NCBI RefSeq assembly: GCF_032595075.1
Contig: NZ_CP118735.1
Location: 152,001 to 216,000 of the forward strand
Source of the DNA: Streptococcus sp. 29887
Lineage (GTDB): Bacteria; Bacillota; Bacilli; Lactobacillales; Streptococcaceae
DNA length: 64,000 nucleotides
Direction: 5' to 3'
In this document: piece by piece, positions 43,624-52,297 of the stretch
How the letters are laid out: every line of letters begins with the position of its first letter
How positions within the stretch are numbered: position 1 is the stretch's first letter
Notes under the pieces: model-generated
The model's database searches: none
Told to the model about the DNA's origin: nothing
The model's input: only the letters and a program-made list of their open reading frames with translations
Made by a program: the position numbers and the translations under genes

Positions 43624-44607
43624 ATGGAAGAACAAGTACAGTACAAGTGGGCGACCTTGGGAACAGGTGTTATCGCCAATGAATTGGTGCAAGCCTTGCA
43701 GGCTATGGGTGGAAATCTTTACTCTGTGGCCAACCGTACCTATGACAAGGGTGTGGAATTTGCCCAGAAGTACGGCATTGAAAAGGTCTATAAGGAAATC
43801 GATGAGGTCTTTGAGGATCCTCAAGTAGACATTATCTATATTTCTACCCCCCACAATACCCACATCAACTATTTGAGAAAGGCCTTGCAGGCTGGAAAGC
43901 ATGTCCTCTGCGAAAAGTCTATTACGCTTAATTCAGAAGAATTGGCAGAAGCCATTCAACTGGCGGAGGAAAATCAGGTCATCTTGGCAGAAGCTATGAC
44001 AATTTTCCACATGCCTATTTACCGCAAGCTGCGTGAAGTTGTTGCAAGTGGCAAGCTTGGAGATTTGAAGATGATCCAGATGAACTTTGGCAGCTACAAG
44101 GAATACGACATGACCAACCGCTTTTTCAACAAAAATTTGGCAGGCGGTGCCCTCTTGGATATTGGTGTCTACGCCCTGTCCTTTGTCCGTTGGTTTATGA
44201 CGGAAAAGCCAAATCAGGTTTTGTCTCAGGTCAAACTGGCTCCGACAGGTGTGGACGAGCAGGTAGGGATTTTGCTCAGCAATGATGCAGGAGAAATGGC
44301 GACCATCGCCCTGACCCTCCATGCCAAACAGCCAAAACGGGGAACCATTGCCTACGACAAGGGCTACATCGAGCTTTACGAGTATCCTCGTGGTCAGAAA
44401 GCAGTCATTACCTATACTGAAGACGGTAGTCAAGAAGTAATCGAAGCGGGCGAGACAGCCAAGGCCCTCTCTTATGAAGTGGCGGATATGGAAAAAGCTG
44501 TCGCAGGCATCGAAAACACCATGCACCTAGCATTTACCCAAGATGTCATGGAGATCATGACCCAACTCCGCAAAGAATGGGGCTTGGTCTATCCGGAGGA
44601 AGTTTAG
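43624..44607 (+). CDS. Gfo/Idh/MocA-family oxidoreductase
   Basis: A 327-residue NAD(P)-dependent dehydrogenase. The Rossmann start is WATLGTGVIANELVQALQ, with the conserved HVLCEKSITLN box (Lys as the likely catalytic residue) near residue 98 and GGALLDIGVYAL later, typical of the family. The substrate (a sugar, inositol or dihydrodiol) cannot be told. ATG follows GAGG at 6 nt; four extra codons upstream are possible. TATAAT at 43595-43600 gives the promoter. Divergent from rnhC. Confidence 0.88.
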   Translation: MEEQVQYKWATLGTGVIANELVQALQAMGGNLYSVANRTYDKGVEFAQKYGIEKVYKEIDEVFEDPQVDIIYISTPHNTHINYLRKALQAGKHVLCEKSITLNSEELAEAIQLAEENQVILAEAMTIFHMPIYRKLREVVASGKLGDLKMIQMNFGSYKEYDMTNRFFNKNLAGGALLDIGVYALSFVRWFMTEKPNQVLSQVKLAPTGVDEQVGILLSNDAGEMATIALTLHAKQPKRGTIAYDKGYIELYEYPRGQKAVITYTEDGSQEVIEAGETAKALSYEVADMEKAVAGIENTMHLAFTQDVMEIMTQLRKEWGLVYPEEV

Positions 44608-44673
44608 GAAGCTCCTTGAACTCTATTTGGGAGCTTTAGGTAGATTTTGGGAATGGCTTTCTTTGGTGAGTAA

Positions 44674-44690
44674 TGTGACAGAACTGTAAC
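44674..44690 (+). promoter_or_regulatory. WalR (VicR) box
   Basis: TGTGAC-N5-TGTAAC fits the streptococcal WalR consensus in both half-sites at the correct spacing. A further TGTAAC half-site lies about 15 bp downstream. The next gene is a LysM wall protein, a usual WalR target. Confidence 0.65.
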
Positions 44691-44766
44691 AAATATATAG
44701 GTTGTGTAACAGAAAAGAAGCAATATTACGTAAGGGCAACAGTTTATTAAAAAGCCCTCTTTGTTC

Positions 44767-44795
44767 TTGTTTTTCACAACAGAATTAGGTATGAT
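44767..44795 (+). promoter_or_regulatory. Promoter of the LysM/Ala-rich wall protein
   Basis: TTGTTT (44767-44772) and TATGAT (44790-44795) with a 17-bp spacer; the start codon is 31 bp further on. Confidence 0.6.
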
Positions 44796-44825
44796 AGTAC
44801 TATCAAATCAGAAAAGGAATAGAAG

Positions 44826-46313
44826 ATGAAACGTAAAAGAGTTACAAAACCAAAGCATATGCGTCGTAAGAGAAAAACATCCCTTTTGCAAACGAATAAG
44901 AAAATGATGTACGCCTCAAGCTTGGCACTTTCACTTTTCACAACTGGTATGGTTAGTCCACAAGTTCTCGCATTGGAGTGGACACCGCGCAGTGTGGAGC
45001 AAATCATTACTGAAATTACAAGCAATGAGGGGCAGTTGACTTATACGGTTAAGTATGGTGATACTCTCAGTGCTATCGCTTCAGCTATGAATGTTGATAT
45101 GCATCTATTGGCGAAAATCAATCAAATCACAGATATTAACTTGATCTTCCCAGATACAGTTTTGACAGCTACTCTTGATCAACATAATCAAGTTACTCAG
45201 CTTGAAATTGAAACACCAAGTCAGGAAAATCCAGCAGAAACAGTTCAAGCAACAGTTGATGTGACGACCAATCAAGCAACAGTTGATAATACAGTTGTAA
45301 ACTTGGCTGAAGTTCCTGCAGTAGCTCCAGTTACGCCAGCAGTAGAAACCCCAGTCGAGGTAGCTACTCCAGTTACGCCAGCAGTAGAAACCCCAGCCGA
45401 GGTAGCTGCTCCAGTTACGCCAGCAGTAGAAACCCCATCCGAGGCAGTAGCTCCAGTAGCGCCAGCAGTAGAAACGCCAGCCGAGGCAGTAGTTCCAGTA
45501 GCGCCAGCAGTAGAAGTCCCAGCCGAGGTAGCTGCTCCAGTAGCGCCAGCAGTAGAAACGCCAGCCGATGCGGTAGCTCCAGTTGCTCCAGTGGTAGAAT
45601 CGCCAGCAGAAGTAGCTGCCCCAGTTGCTCCAGTGGTAGAATCGCCAGCAGAAGTAGCTGCTCCAGTTGCTCCAGCGGTAGAAGCGCCAGCAGAAGTAGC
45701 TGCACCAGCAGCAGCGGAAGCTCAAGCAGCAGCAGAAGCTCAAGCAGCAGCGGAAGCTCAAGCGGCAGCGGAAGCCCAAGCAGCAGCGGAAGCTCAAGCG
45801 GCAGCGGAAGCCCAAGCGGCAGCGGAAGCTCAAGCGGCAGCGGAAGCCCAAGCAGCAGCAGAAGCCCAAGCGGCAGCGGAAGCTCAAGCGGCAGCAGCTC
45901 AAGCGGCAGCAGCTCAAGCGGCAGCGGAAGCCCAAGCAGCAGCGCAAACACAGGCAGCAACTAGCTCTTATGATGTGGGCTTGCAACCACAGGTAGCAGC
46001 CTTCCGTGCAGAAGTGGCTAGTGCCTTCGGTATTACTTCTTTCTCAGGTTACCGTCCTGGTGATTCTGGCGACCACGGTAAAGGTTTGGCTATTGACTTT
46101 ATGGTACCGCAAAGCTCAGCACTTGGTGACCAAGTAGCAGAATATGCCGTTGCCAATATGGGTGCGAAAAATATTTCTTACATTATTTGGAAACAACGTT
46201 TCTATGCACCTTATGACAGTATCTACGGTCCAGCTTATACTTGGAACTTGATGCCAGACCGTGGAAGCATTACAGAAAACCACTACGACCACGTCCACGT
46301 GTCATTTAACTAA
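44826..46313 (+). CDS. Secreted LysM protein with Ala/Pro repeats and M15-like C-terminal domain
   Basis: A 495-residue exported protein. A long basic N-terminus leads to a hydrophobic signal (SSLALSLFTTGMVSPQVLA), then one LysM module (YTVKYGDTLSAIASAMNVD). Next comes a repeat region of PVxPAVETPAEVAA units, then AEAQA units (45707-45955). The C-terminal ~115 residues (FSGYRPGDSGDHGKGLAIDF and HYDHVHVSF) match the VanY/M15-like fold with HxxGxAxD and HxH zinc ligands, so it may trim peptidoglycan peptides. The repeats probably span or bind the wall. A WalR box and a promoter precede it. Confidence 0.85.
   Translation: MKRKRVTKPKHMRRKRKTSLLQTNKKMMYASSLALSLFTTGMVSPQVLALEWTPRSVEQIITEITSNEGQLTYTVKYGDTLSAIASAMNVDMHLLAKINQITDINLIFPDTVLTATLDQHNQVTQLEIETPSQENPAETVQATVDVTTNQATVDNTVVNLAEVPAVAPVTPAVETPVEVATPVTPAVETPAEVAAPVTPAVETPSEAVAPVAPAVETPAEAVVPVAPAVEVPAEVAAPVAPAVETPADAVAPVAPVVESPAEVAAPVAPVVESPAEVAAPVAPAVEAPAEVAAPAAAEAQAAAEAQAAAEAQAAAEAQAAAEAQAAAEAQAAAEAQAAAEAQAAAEAQAAAEAQAAAAQAAAAQAAAEAQAAAQTQAATSSYDVGLQPQVAAFRAEVASAFGITSFSGYRPGDSGDHGKGLAIDFMVPQSSALGDQVAEYAVANMGAKNISYIIWKQRFYAPYDSIYGPAYTWNLMPDRGSITENHYDHVHVSFN
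45335..45955 (+). repeat. In-frame coding repeats (Pro/Val/Glu and Ala/Glu/Gln)
   Basis: About nine degenerate 42-48-bp units encode P-V-x-P-A-V-E-x-P-A-E-V, followed by some fifteen 15-bp units encoding A-E-A-Q-A. The 15-bp units are nearly identical DNA, so slippage could change their number between strains without breaking the frame. Confidence 0.85.
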
Positions 46314-46323
46314 TAGCAATACG

Positions 46324-46357
46324 AAAAGCCAAACTCTAAGTGAGCTTGGCTTTTTTT
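46324..46357 (+). terminator. Terminator of the LysM/M15 gene
   Basis: AAAAGCCAA / TTGGCTTTT with a small inner stem in the loop, then a seven-T run. Confidence 0.85.
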
Positions 46358-46389
46358 GATGCTATTTGTATAGAACCAGTAGTGCTTAC

Positions 46390-46494
46390 CTATCTCCAAA
46401 ACTTGTCAGAGCCCTTCTTATCTTCAATGTTAAAGGCGATAATATTGCGGAGTAGGTCCCAGTTGGTTTCTTGGTCTTCCTTTCTTGTTTATTT
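46390..46494 (-). pseudogene. Possible C-terminal gene remnant
   Basis: On the minus strand an open stretch of 34 codons ending in TAG reads like real protein (NWDLLRNIIAFNIEDKKGSD). It has no start codon and is preceded by a stop. I do not recognise the family. It sits between two convergent terminators and may be the tail of a deleted gene. Confidence 0.35.
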
Positions 46495-46506
46495 CATTCT
46501 ATACAT

Positions 46507-46529
46507 AAAAGAGGAGCTAGCTCCTCTTT
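46507..46529 (-). terminator. Terminator of treC
   Basis: The palindrome AAAGAGGAGCTAGCTCCTCTTT lies 7 bp after the treC stop; a T run on the minus strand follows. Confidence 0.7.
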
Positions 46530-46535
46530 CATTCA

Positions 46536-48161
46536 TTATTTCACCAAAATTGCCAATGCCTGATAAGGCTTGAGGGTGATTTTCTTACCTAACTTGCTGT
46601 CAGGGTAGTTGCTGATGAAGACTTGGCCGTGGGCGTAGTCGTCTGCCAGGTCTAGTTCAACTTCTTCTGCGAAGAAATTGTTGAGGACCAGTAGTTTCTC
46701 GCCGTTCAGCAAGCGTTCAAAGGCATAGACTTTCTGGCTGTCCTTGTAGGCGGCCTTGTAGTCCCCTTCTGAAATGAGAGGAAGCTCTTTCCGCAGGCGA
46801 ATGAGTTCTTGGTAGAAGGTAAAGATTGGGCCTGTTTTTTCCTGCTCAACGTTAATCGTTTGGTAGGATTTGCCAGCCTTCAGCCAAGGGGTACCTGTTG
46901 AGAAGCCTGCATTGTCAGAAGCGTCCCATTGCATCGGGGTGCGGGAATTGTCACGGGACTTGGCCTGGATAATCTTGAAGGCCTGCTCAGGTGCCTGCCC
47001 CTGGTCCAAGAGCATCTGGTAGGCATTGATAGACTCCACATCGACATAGTCGTCCATGCTGTCGTAGTCAGGGTCAATCATGCCGATTTCCTCGCCCATG
47101 TAAATGTAAGGCGTACCGCGTGATAGGTGGATAGAAGCGGCTAGCATGGTTGCTCCTTCATTGCGGAAATTCTCCACATCAACAAAGCGGTTGAGGGCAC
47201 GAGGTTGGTCGTGGTTGTTGTAGAAAAGGGCGTTCCAGCCATTTCCAACAGACATCTCCTCGCCCCAAGTGTGAAAGAGGCGTTTGAGTTCCTCAAAGTC
47301 AAAGTCCATAATGGTCCATTTTTGACCGTCCTTGTAGTCCACTTTCAAGTGGTGGAAGTTGAAGGCCATGGACAACTCTTCCCGCTCAGGAGCCGTGTAG
47401 AGAATGCAGTTTTCAATGGTCGTGGCAGACATTTCCCCAACGGTCATGAAGCCTTTTTCTGCTCCAAAAGTGGCGTTGTTCATCATCTTGAGGTAGTCGT
47501 GGGTGATCGGACGGTCGGTATAGGCTGGCTTGCCATCGTTGATTGGGCAGTCTTCTAGCACTTCATCCTTACCAATCAAGTTGATAACATCAAAGCGGAA
47601 GCCTTTGACACCCTTGTCTTTCCAGAAGTTGACCACCTTGAAGAGTTCGTCCCGAACATGTGGATTTCGCCAATTGAGGTCGGCTTGGGTCACATCAAAG
47701 AGGTGAAGATAATATTTCCCAGTATCGCCAAAAGGTGCCCAGGCATTGCCGCCAAACTTGGAAACCCAGTCAGTTGGTTGGTCACGCAGGATAAAGAAAT
47801 CTTGGTAATATTTATCGCCAGCCAAGGCTTTTTTGAACCACTCGTGGTCTGTCGAGCAGTGATTGAGGACCATGTCCAGCATGAATTCGATACCCAATTC
47901 TTTTCCGACAGCCACCATTTCTTCAAAGTCAGCCATGGTGCCAAAATCAGGATTGACAGCTGTATAGTCTGAAATGTCATAGCCGTTGTCCCGTTGCGGA
48001 CTTGGGTAGAAGGGATTGAGCCAGATCATGTCAATGCCTAATTCTTTTAGATAAGGGAGTTTTTCAATAATCCCACGCAGGTCGCCGACACCATTGCCAG
48101 TTGTGTCCTTGTAAGATTTGGGGTAGATTTGATAGACCACTTTTCGTTTGTCGATTGTCAT
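46536..48161 (-). CDS. treC: Trehalose-6-phosphate hydrolase
   Basis: A 541-residue GH13 enzyme that splits trehalose-6-phosphate into glucose and glucose-6-phosphate. The family N-terminus is KVVYQIYPKSYKDTTGNGVG. The catalytic Asp lies in GFRFDVINLI, the Glu in MTVGEMSA, and the transition-state Asp in NNHDQPRALNRF. Oligo-1,6-glucosidases look alike, but the position behind a trehalose PTS and facing TreR settles the role. The ATG at MTIDKRK is preferred to the longer frame from 48200, which has no ribosome site. Confidence 0.9.
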   Translation of the reverse strand: MTIDKRKVVYQIYPKSYKDTTGNGVGDLRGIIEKLPYLKELGIDMIWLNPFYPSPQRDNGYDISDYTAVNPDFGTMADFEEMVAVGKELGIEFMLDMVLNHCSTDHEWFKKALAGDKYYQDFFILRDQPTDWVSKFGGNAWAPFGDTGKYYLHLFDVTQADLNWRNPHVRDELFKVVNFWKDKGVKGFRFDVINLIGKDEVLEDCPINDGKPAYTDRPITHDYLKMMNNATFGAEKGFMTVGEMSATTIENCILYTAPEREELSMAFNFHHLKVDYKDGQKWTIMDFDFEELKRLFHTWGEEMSVGNGWNALFYNNHDQPRALNRFVDVENFRNEGATMLAASIHLSRGTPYIYMGEEIGMIDPDYDSMDDYVDVESINAYQMLLDQGQAPEQAFKIIQAKSRDNSRTPMQWDASDNAGFSTGTPWLKAGKSYQTINVEQEKTGPIFTFYQELIRLRKELPLISEGDYKAAYKDSQKVYAFERLLNGEKLLVLNNFFAEEVELDLADDYAHGQVFISNYPDSKLGKKITLKPYQALAILVK

Positions 48162-48200
48162 GGTTGTCTCGCTTTCTAATTGGTTACATAAAACAATCAT

Positions 48201-48227
48201 AGGAGGGACAGGAAACCTGCACCTCCT
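48201..48227 (-). other. Stem-loop between treB and treC
   Basis: AGGAGG / CCTCCT with an inner CAGG / CCTG pairing and no T run. It could shield the mRNA end or tune treC relative to treB rather than end transcription. Confidence 0.45.
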
Positions 48228-48236
48228 AAGGATTGA

Positions 48237-50228
48237 TTAAAGTTTGCTTGCAGTTAGGAGTGTTTGTCCATTTTCAACTGCGCCTGGTAATTGTTTCAGG
48301 ATTTCCACAGAGAAGTCAGCCTGGTTGGTTACGATAATTGGAGTTTCGGTCACCAATCCAGCTTCTTGAATGGTTGGAATGTCAAAGCTGATCAGTTTAT
48401 CACCAGCTTTGATGGTGTCGCCTTGTTTGACGTGGGCTTCAAATCCCTTGCCTTCTAGGCTAACAGTATCCATACCAATGTGGATTAAGAGTTCTAAGCC
48501 TTGGGCAGTTGTAATTCCAATAGCATGTTTGGTTGGAAAGAGCACAGAGACAGTTCCGTCAACTGGCGCTGTCAAGAGGCCTTGACTTGGTTCGATGACC
48601 AAACCTGTACCCATGACACCAGAAGAGAAGACAGGGTCAGTCGCTTGTGACAATTCTTTGGCTTGTCCAGTTAGGGGACTTACCAATTCAATCTTTGCTC
48701 CTGATGAAACGCTTGGAGTTACGCTTTTTACTTCTTCAGGAGCCTCAACCTTTTTTGCAAACAAGCCAGCACGCTTGAATACTGCAGTCAGTACCATAGG
48801 AACAGCAATTGCGACAAACATAGTGATGGCGAATGCTCCCCAGTATTCAGCCTTGATAGACAAGATACCTGGAAGACCACCGATACCGATAGATGCAGCT
48901 TGGATGTTGAAGGTTACAGAAAGTAAGCCAGCGATACTTGAACCAATCATAGCAGCTACAAATGGGTAAACGTATTTCACGTTGACACCAAAGAGGGCTG
49001 GTTCAGTAACACCAAGATAAGCAGAAATCGTTGCAGGAAGCGAAACTTGAGCTTCTTTTTCATTGTGACGGTTCATGAGGAAGTAAGCAAATACTGCAGA
49101 ACCTTGAGCGATGTTAGAAAGAGCAATCATTGGCCAGAGACCAGTTCCACCAGCATCCGCAATCAATTGTGTATCGATGGCGTTTGTCATGTGGTGGAGA
49201 CCAGTGATAACGAACGGTGCATAGAGAGCACCAAATACAGCACCGAAGAGCCATTTAACTGGACCTGTCAAACCTGCCAATACAATAGTTGATAACCATT
49301 GACCGATTGTCCAACCGATAGGACCAAGGACAGTGTGGGCCAAGATAAGAGCTGGTAGAAGTGATAGGAATGGTACGAAGATCATGGATACCACTTCAGG
49401 AATCACTTTACGCCAGAAGATTTCTAGGTAAGAAAGGGCCAAACCTGCCAAGAGGGCTGGGATAACTTGGGCTTGGTAACCGATACGAGCGATGCTAAAG
49501 GCACCAAAGTTCCAAGACCAGTCGCTAGCGATGGTCGCTGCGTCTGTACTTGGTACAGAATATGCGTTAAGCAACTGTGGAGATACCAAACAGATACCAA
49601 GGACGATACCAAGGATTTGTGACGTTCCCATTTTACGTGATACAGACCAAGTAATTCCGACTGGTAGGTAGTGGAAGATGGCCTCACCTGGCAACCAGAG
49701 GAAGTGGTTGACACCATTCCAGAATGGTGAAACATCAACGATAGTATTATAAATCGGAGAGCCAGAAGCTGTGACTTGTTTGACACCGTCAACTACTTTT
49801 TGTCCCAACCACTCCATCTGAACACCTTCTAGGAGGTTACGGAAACCGAGAATCAAACCGCCGACGATAAGCGCAGGGATGATTGGGGTGAAGATTTCCG
49901 CCAACATTGTCATAACACGTTGGATAGCATTTTGGTTACTTTTAGCGGCTGACTTAGCAGCTTCTTTTGATACGCCTTCAATACCAGATACCGCAGTAAA
50001 GTCATTGTAGAAGATTGGTACATCGTTACCGATGATAACTTGGAACTGACCAGCGTTGGTGAAGGTTCCTTTTACTGCTGGAATGTCTTCGATGACTTTG
50101 ACATTTGCCTTCTTGTCATCAGCAAGAACAAAACGCATACGTGTTGCGCAGTGTGTTACTGCATTGACATTCTCTTTTCCACCAATAGCATCTAGGAGCT
50201 GTTTGGCTTCTTTTTCAAATTTTCCCAT
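48237..50228 (-). CDS. treB: Trehalose PTS transporter EIIBCA
   Basis: A 663-residue fused phosphotransferase permease. The EIIB Cys is in NAVTHCATRMRFVLAD (about residue 27), the membrane EIIC domain spans roughly 110-490, and a C-terminal EIIA domain carries the His of LLIHIGMDT. It brings trehalose in as trehalose-6-phosphate for TreC. The specificity is inferred from its neighbours. The gene has an unusually long leader (about 290 nt) and a perfect palindrome at its promoter. Confidence 0.9.
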   Translation of the reverse strand: MGKFEKEAKQLLDAIGGKENVNAVTHCATRMRFVLADDKKANVKVIEDIPAVKGTFTNAGQFQVIIGNDVPIFYNDFTAVSGIEGVSKEAAKSAAKSNQNAIQRVMTMLAEIFTPIIPALIVGGLILGFRNLLEGVQMEWLGQKVVDGVKQVTASGSPIYNTIVDVSPFWNGVNHFLWLPGEAIFHYLPVGITWSVSRKMGTSQILGIVLGICLVSPQLLNAYSVPSTDAATIASDWSWNFGAFSIARIGYQAQVIPALLAGLALSYLEIFWRKVIPEVVSMIFVPFLSLLPALILAHTVLGPIGWTIGQWLSTIVLAGLTGPVKWLFGAVFGALYAPFVITGLHHMTNAIDTQLIADAGGTGLWPMIALSNIAQGSAVFAYFLMNRHNEKEAQVSLPATISAYLGVTEPALFGVNVKYVYPFVAAMIGSSIAGLLSVTFNIQAASIGIGGLPGILSIKAEYWGAFAITMFVAIAVPMVLTAVFKRAGLFAKKVEAPEEVKSVTPSVSSGAKIELVSPLTGQAKELSQATDPVFSSGVMGTGLVIEPSQGLLTAPVDGTVSVLFPTKHAIGITTAQGLELLIHIGMDTVSLEGKGFEAHVKQGDTIKAGDKLISFDIPTIQEAGLVTETPIIVTNQADFSVEILKQLPGAVENGQTLLTASKL

Positions 50229-50489
50229 ATATTTTTCCTTCTAGGCACAATTGGGCTAGTGCCGTTCCCATATTTTTTAGTCACTTAGTTTCTCTCTTGG
50301 TATTTTGTTAACTCGCTTTGCCGTACGCTATGAGGGTTACATTTTATCAGCAGTATGATTTTTAACCTTCAATAGTCGCCACTCTGACTGTTGGAGCAGC
50401 CAGTGGCTAGTTGCCTAGTACCAAAAGTAAACTAAAAGACTTTGTTTTCCGATTTATCATGTTTTAGGGGGACACAACAAATTGGATAT
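50229..50489 (-). other. Long structured leader of treB
   Basis: No gene is seen. On the minus strand a GGCAC / GTGCC hairpin (50244-50263) precedes the ribosome site AGAAGGAAAA, and GCCACT / AGTGGC pairs further upstream (about 50380-50410). It could carry post-transcriptional control, but no known RNA family is recognised. Confidence 0.45.
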
Positions 50490-50515
50490 ACGAAATTTGT
50501 ACGGACAAATTTCGT
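50490..50515. promoter_or_regulatory. TreR operator palindrome
   Basis: Perfect 11-bp arms ACGAAATTTGT / ACAAATTTCGT around ACGG. It lies directly downstream of the treB -10 box, where a bound repressor would block initiation, and in the divergent region shared with treR. Confidence 0.8.
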
Positions 50516-50525
50516 TCGTGCTAAT

Positions 50526-50554
50526 ATTGTATCCGATTTCAAAAAATAATGCAA
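50526..50554 (-). promoter_or_regulatory. treB promoter
   Basis: On the minus strand TTGCAT (50549-50554) and TACAAT (50526-50531) are 17 bp apart. The transcription start would fall near 50519, right beside the operator palindrome. Confidence 0.75.
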
Positions 50555-50636
50555 GCCCTTTTACTTAATTTTTTTAAAATTTTGTTATAATAGTGATGTT
50601 GTATGATAGAAAGCAGTCAATATATGGGGTTAAAAA

Positions 50637-51350
50637 ATGAAAAAATACCAAGAAATTTATCATGATTTAAAGGAAAAAATCCGTACAAATCTTTATCCGG
50701 CGGAAACGTCCTTACCGACCGAACAACAATTGCAGGAAATCTATGGGGTTAGTCGGGACACGGTACGAAAGGCTTTGGCTATGTTGACAGAAGGGGGGCT
50801 TATCCAAAAGGTTCAGGGACGTGGTTCCATGGTCTTGAAGCAAGAAATCTTGAATTTTCCTGTTTCTGGCTTGACCTCCTATCAGGAATTGACCAACTCT
50901 CTTCAATTGTCTAGTCAGACACAGGTTGTCAGTCTAGAACAGGTGACGGTCAACAGCAGTTTGGCTAGTTTGACAGGTTTTGAACCCTATAGCAAGGTCT
51001 GGAAAGTTGTCCGTACACGTTCTATTGATGGGAAGATTTCTGTCGTGGACACAGACTATCTGGCAGTGGAGCTGGTTCCTGAGTTGACTCTTGAGATTGC
51101 GGAGAGGTCCATCTATGAATACCTGGAAGGCCAGTTGGGCTTGGATATCGCCTATGCGCAAAAGGAAATTACGGTGGAGCCTACTAGCCGGGAAGAACGT
51201 GATTTGATGCAGTGTCAGGATGATTACTTGGTTCTCATCAAGTCCCGGGTCTATCTGGGGGATACAAGACAGTTCCAATATACAGAAAGCAAGCATAAGA
51301 TTGATAAATTCCGATTTGTAGATTTTGCACGCAGAAAACATTCTTTGTAG
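50637..51350 (+). CDS. treR: GntR-family trehalose operon repressor
   Basis: A 237-residue regulator: an N-terminal GntR winged helix (LPTEQQLQEIYGVSRDTVRKALAMLTEGGLIQKVQGRG broken at the turn) and a C-terminal UTRA ligand domain (about residues 90-235) that in TreR senses trehalose-6-phosphate. It lies divergently from treB with a palindrome between them. TATAAT at 50586-50591 marks its promoter. Confidence 0.9.
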   Translation: MKKYQEIYHDLKEKIRTNLYPAETSLPTEQQLQEIYGVSRDTVRKALAMLTEGGLIQKVQGRGSMVLKQEILNFPVSGLTSYQELTNSLQLSSQTQVVSLEQVTVNSSLASLTGFEPYSKVWKVVRTRSIDGKISVVDTDYLAVELVPELTLEIAERSIYEYLEGQLGLDIAYAQKEITVEPTSREERDLMQCQDDYLVLIKSRVYLGDTRQFQYTESKHKIDKFRFVDFARRKHSL

Positions 51351-51405
51351 GATATGGATTAGCAAAATCATCTATTTTATTGTATAATGGTAAGAGAGGT
51401 GTTTT

Positions 51406-51717
51406 ATGGCAAACTTAAATCGATATAAATTTACATTTGGTGAGAAGCAATTAACCTTAACGACAGAACATGATAATCTCTTCATGGAAGAAATTGAGCG
51501 TGTTGCAACCGAAAAATATCAGGCAATCAAGGAAAAGATGCCAACGGCTGACCCTGAAACCTTGGCGCTTTTATTGGCAATCAACGCCCTCTCTGTTCAA
51601 TTAACCCGTGAAATCGTTTTTGAGCAGACCGAGGCAGAGTTGGCCTCTGTAAAAGAAAAAGTATTGAAGAAAAATGTCACATTAGTTGATTTGGATGAAC
51701 TTGAGGAGAAGGCATGA
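51406..51717 (+). CDS. zapA: Cell division protein ZapA
   Basis: A 103-residue protein with the ZapA fold: an N-terminal beta region (NRYKFTFGEKQLTLTTEHDN) and a long C-terminal helix (ALLLAINALSVQLTREIVFEQTE) that forms a coiled coil. ZapA bundles FtsZ filaments at the division ring. The gene overlaps cvpA by 4 nt and lies before mutS2, the common streptococcal order. Confidence 0.85.
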   Translation: MANLNRYKFTFGEKQLTLTTEHDNLFMEEIERVATEKYQAIKEKMPTADPETLALLLAINALSVQLTREIVFEQTEAELASVKEKVLKKNVTLVDLDELEEKA

Positions 51718-52262
51718 TTTCATTGGTAATTTTGCTAATTTTGGCCTGGAGCTTCTATATTGGCTACAGTCGTGGCTTGGTCTTGCAGGCTTTCTATGGT
51801 CTATCTAGTATTTTGGCCCTGGTCATTGCAACGGCTACTTACAAGAAGTGGATAGCCTTTCTCTACCTTTGGGTGCCTTTTGCCAATGCCACTCAGGGTA
51901 GTTCGACCTATTACTTTGATGAAAACTATCTATTTGATTTGGACAAGGTATTCTATGCAGGTCTTGCCTTTCTTTTGATCTATATCCTGATTTATGGATT
52001 GGCACGTTTTGTGGGGATTTTTGTCCATCTACTAGAGGAATTTAACCCGGATACAAGAACGACCAATCTGATTAGTGGTGCCATAGCTGTTTTGGTGACC
52101 TTTCTTTCCTTGCAGATTGTTTTGGTCTTGCTATCGACCATCCCCTTGGCAGCAATTCAAGATAGGCTCCATGGAAGTTTTCTGGCCAATTTTATGATTC
52201 AGTACACACCATTTACGAGTAGTTTTTTAAAATCTCTTTGGTTGAGTAATATTGCAGGGTAA
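51714..52262 (+). CDS. cvpA: CvpA-family membrane protein
   Basis: A 182-residue membrane protein with four hydrophobic segments and the family pattern near the start (SLVILLILAWSFYIGYSRGLV). CvpA homologues influence colicin V export or envelope stress in Gram-negatives; the function here is unknown. Coupled to zapA by an ATGA overlap. Confidence 0.82.
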   Translation: MISLVILLILAWSFYIGYSRGLVLQAFYGLSSILALVIATATYKKWIAFLYLWVPFANATQGSSTYYFDENYLFDLDKVFYAGLAFLLIYILIYGLARFVGIFVHLLEEFNPDTRTTNLISGAIAVLVTFLSLQIVLVLLSTIPLAAIQDRLHGSFLANFMIQYTPFTSSFLKSLWLSNIAG

Positions 52263-52281
52263 GGGGAACCTTATCCTTTTT
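52257..52281 (+). terminator. Stem-loop between cvpA and mutS2
   Basis: GGGTAAGG / CCTTATCC with a GGAA loop and a T run; the cvpA stop codon lies in the stem. It may only attenuate, since mutS2 starts 17 bp later. Confidence 0.7.
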
Positions 52282-52297
52282 GACTAAGTAGGAAAAT

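Noticed and set aside
43933..44526. 197-codon minus-strand frame inside the oxidoreductase gene
   Set aside because: Shadow of a well-supported gene; no start context or family features.
45105..45986. Long minus-strand frames opposite the Ala/Pro repeat gene
   Set aside because: Cys/Leu-rich and Pro/Leu-rich repeats are the mirror of the GC-biased coding repeats; there is no ribosome site and the plus-strand protein is clearly real.
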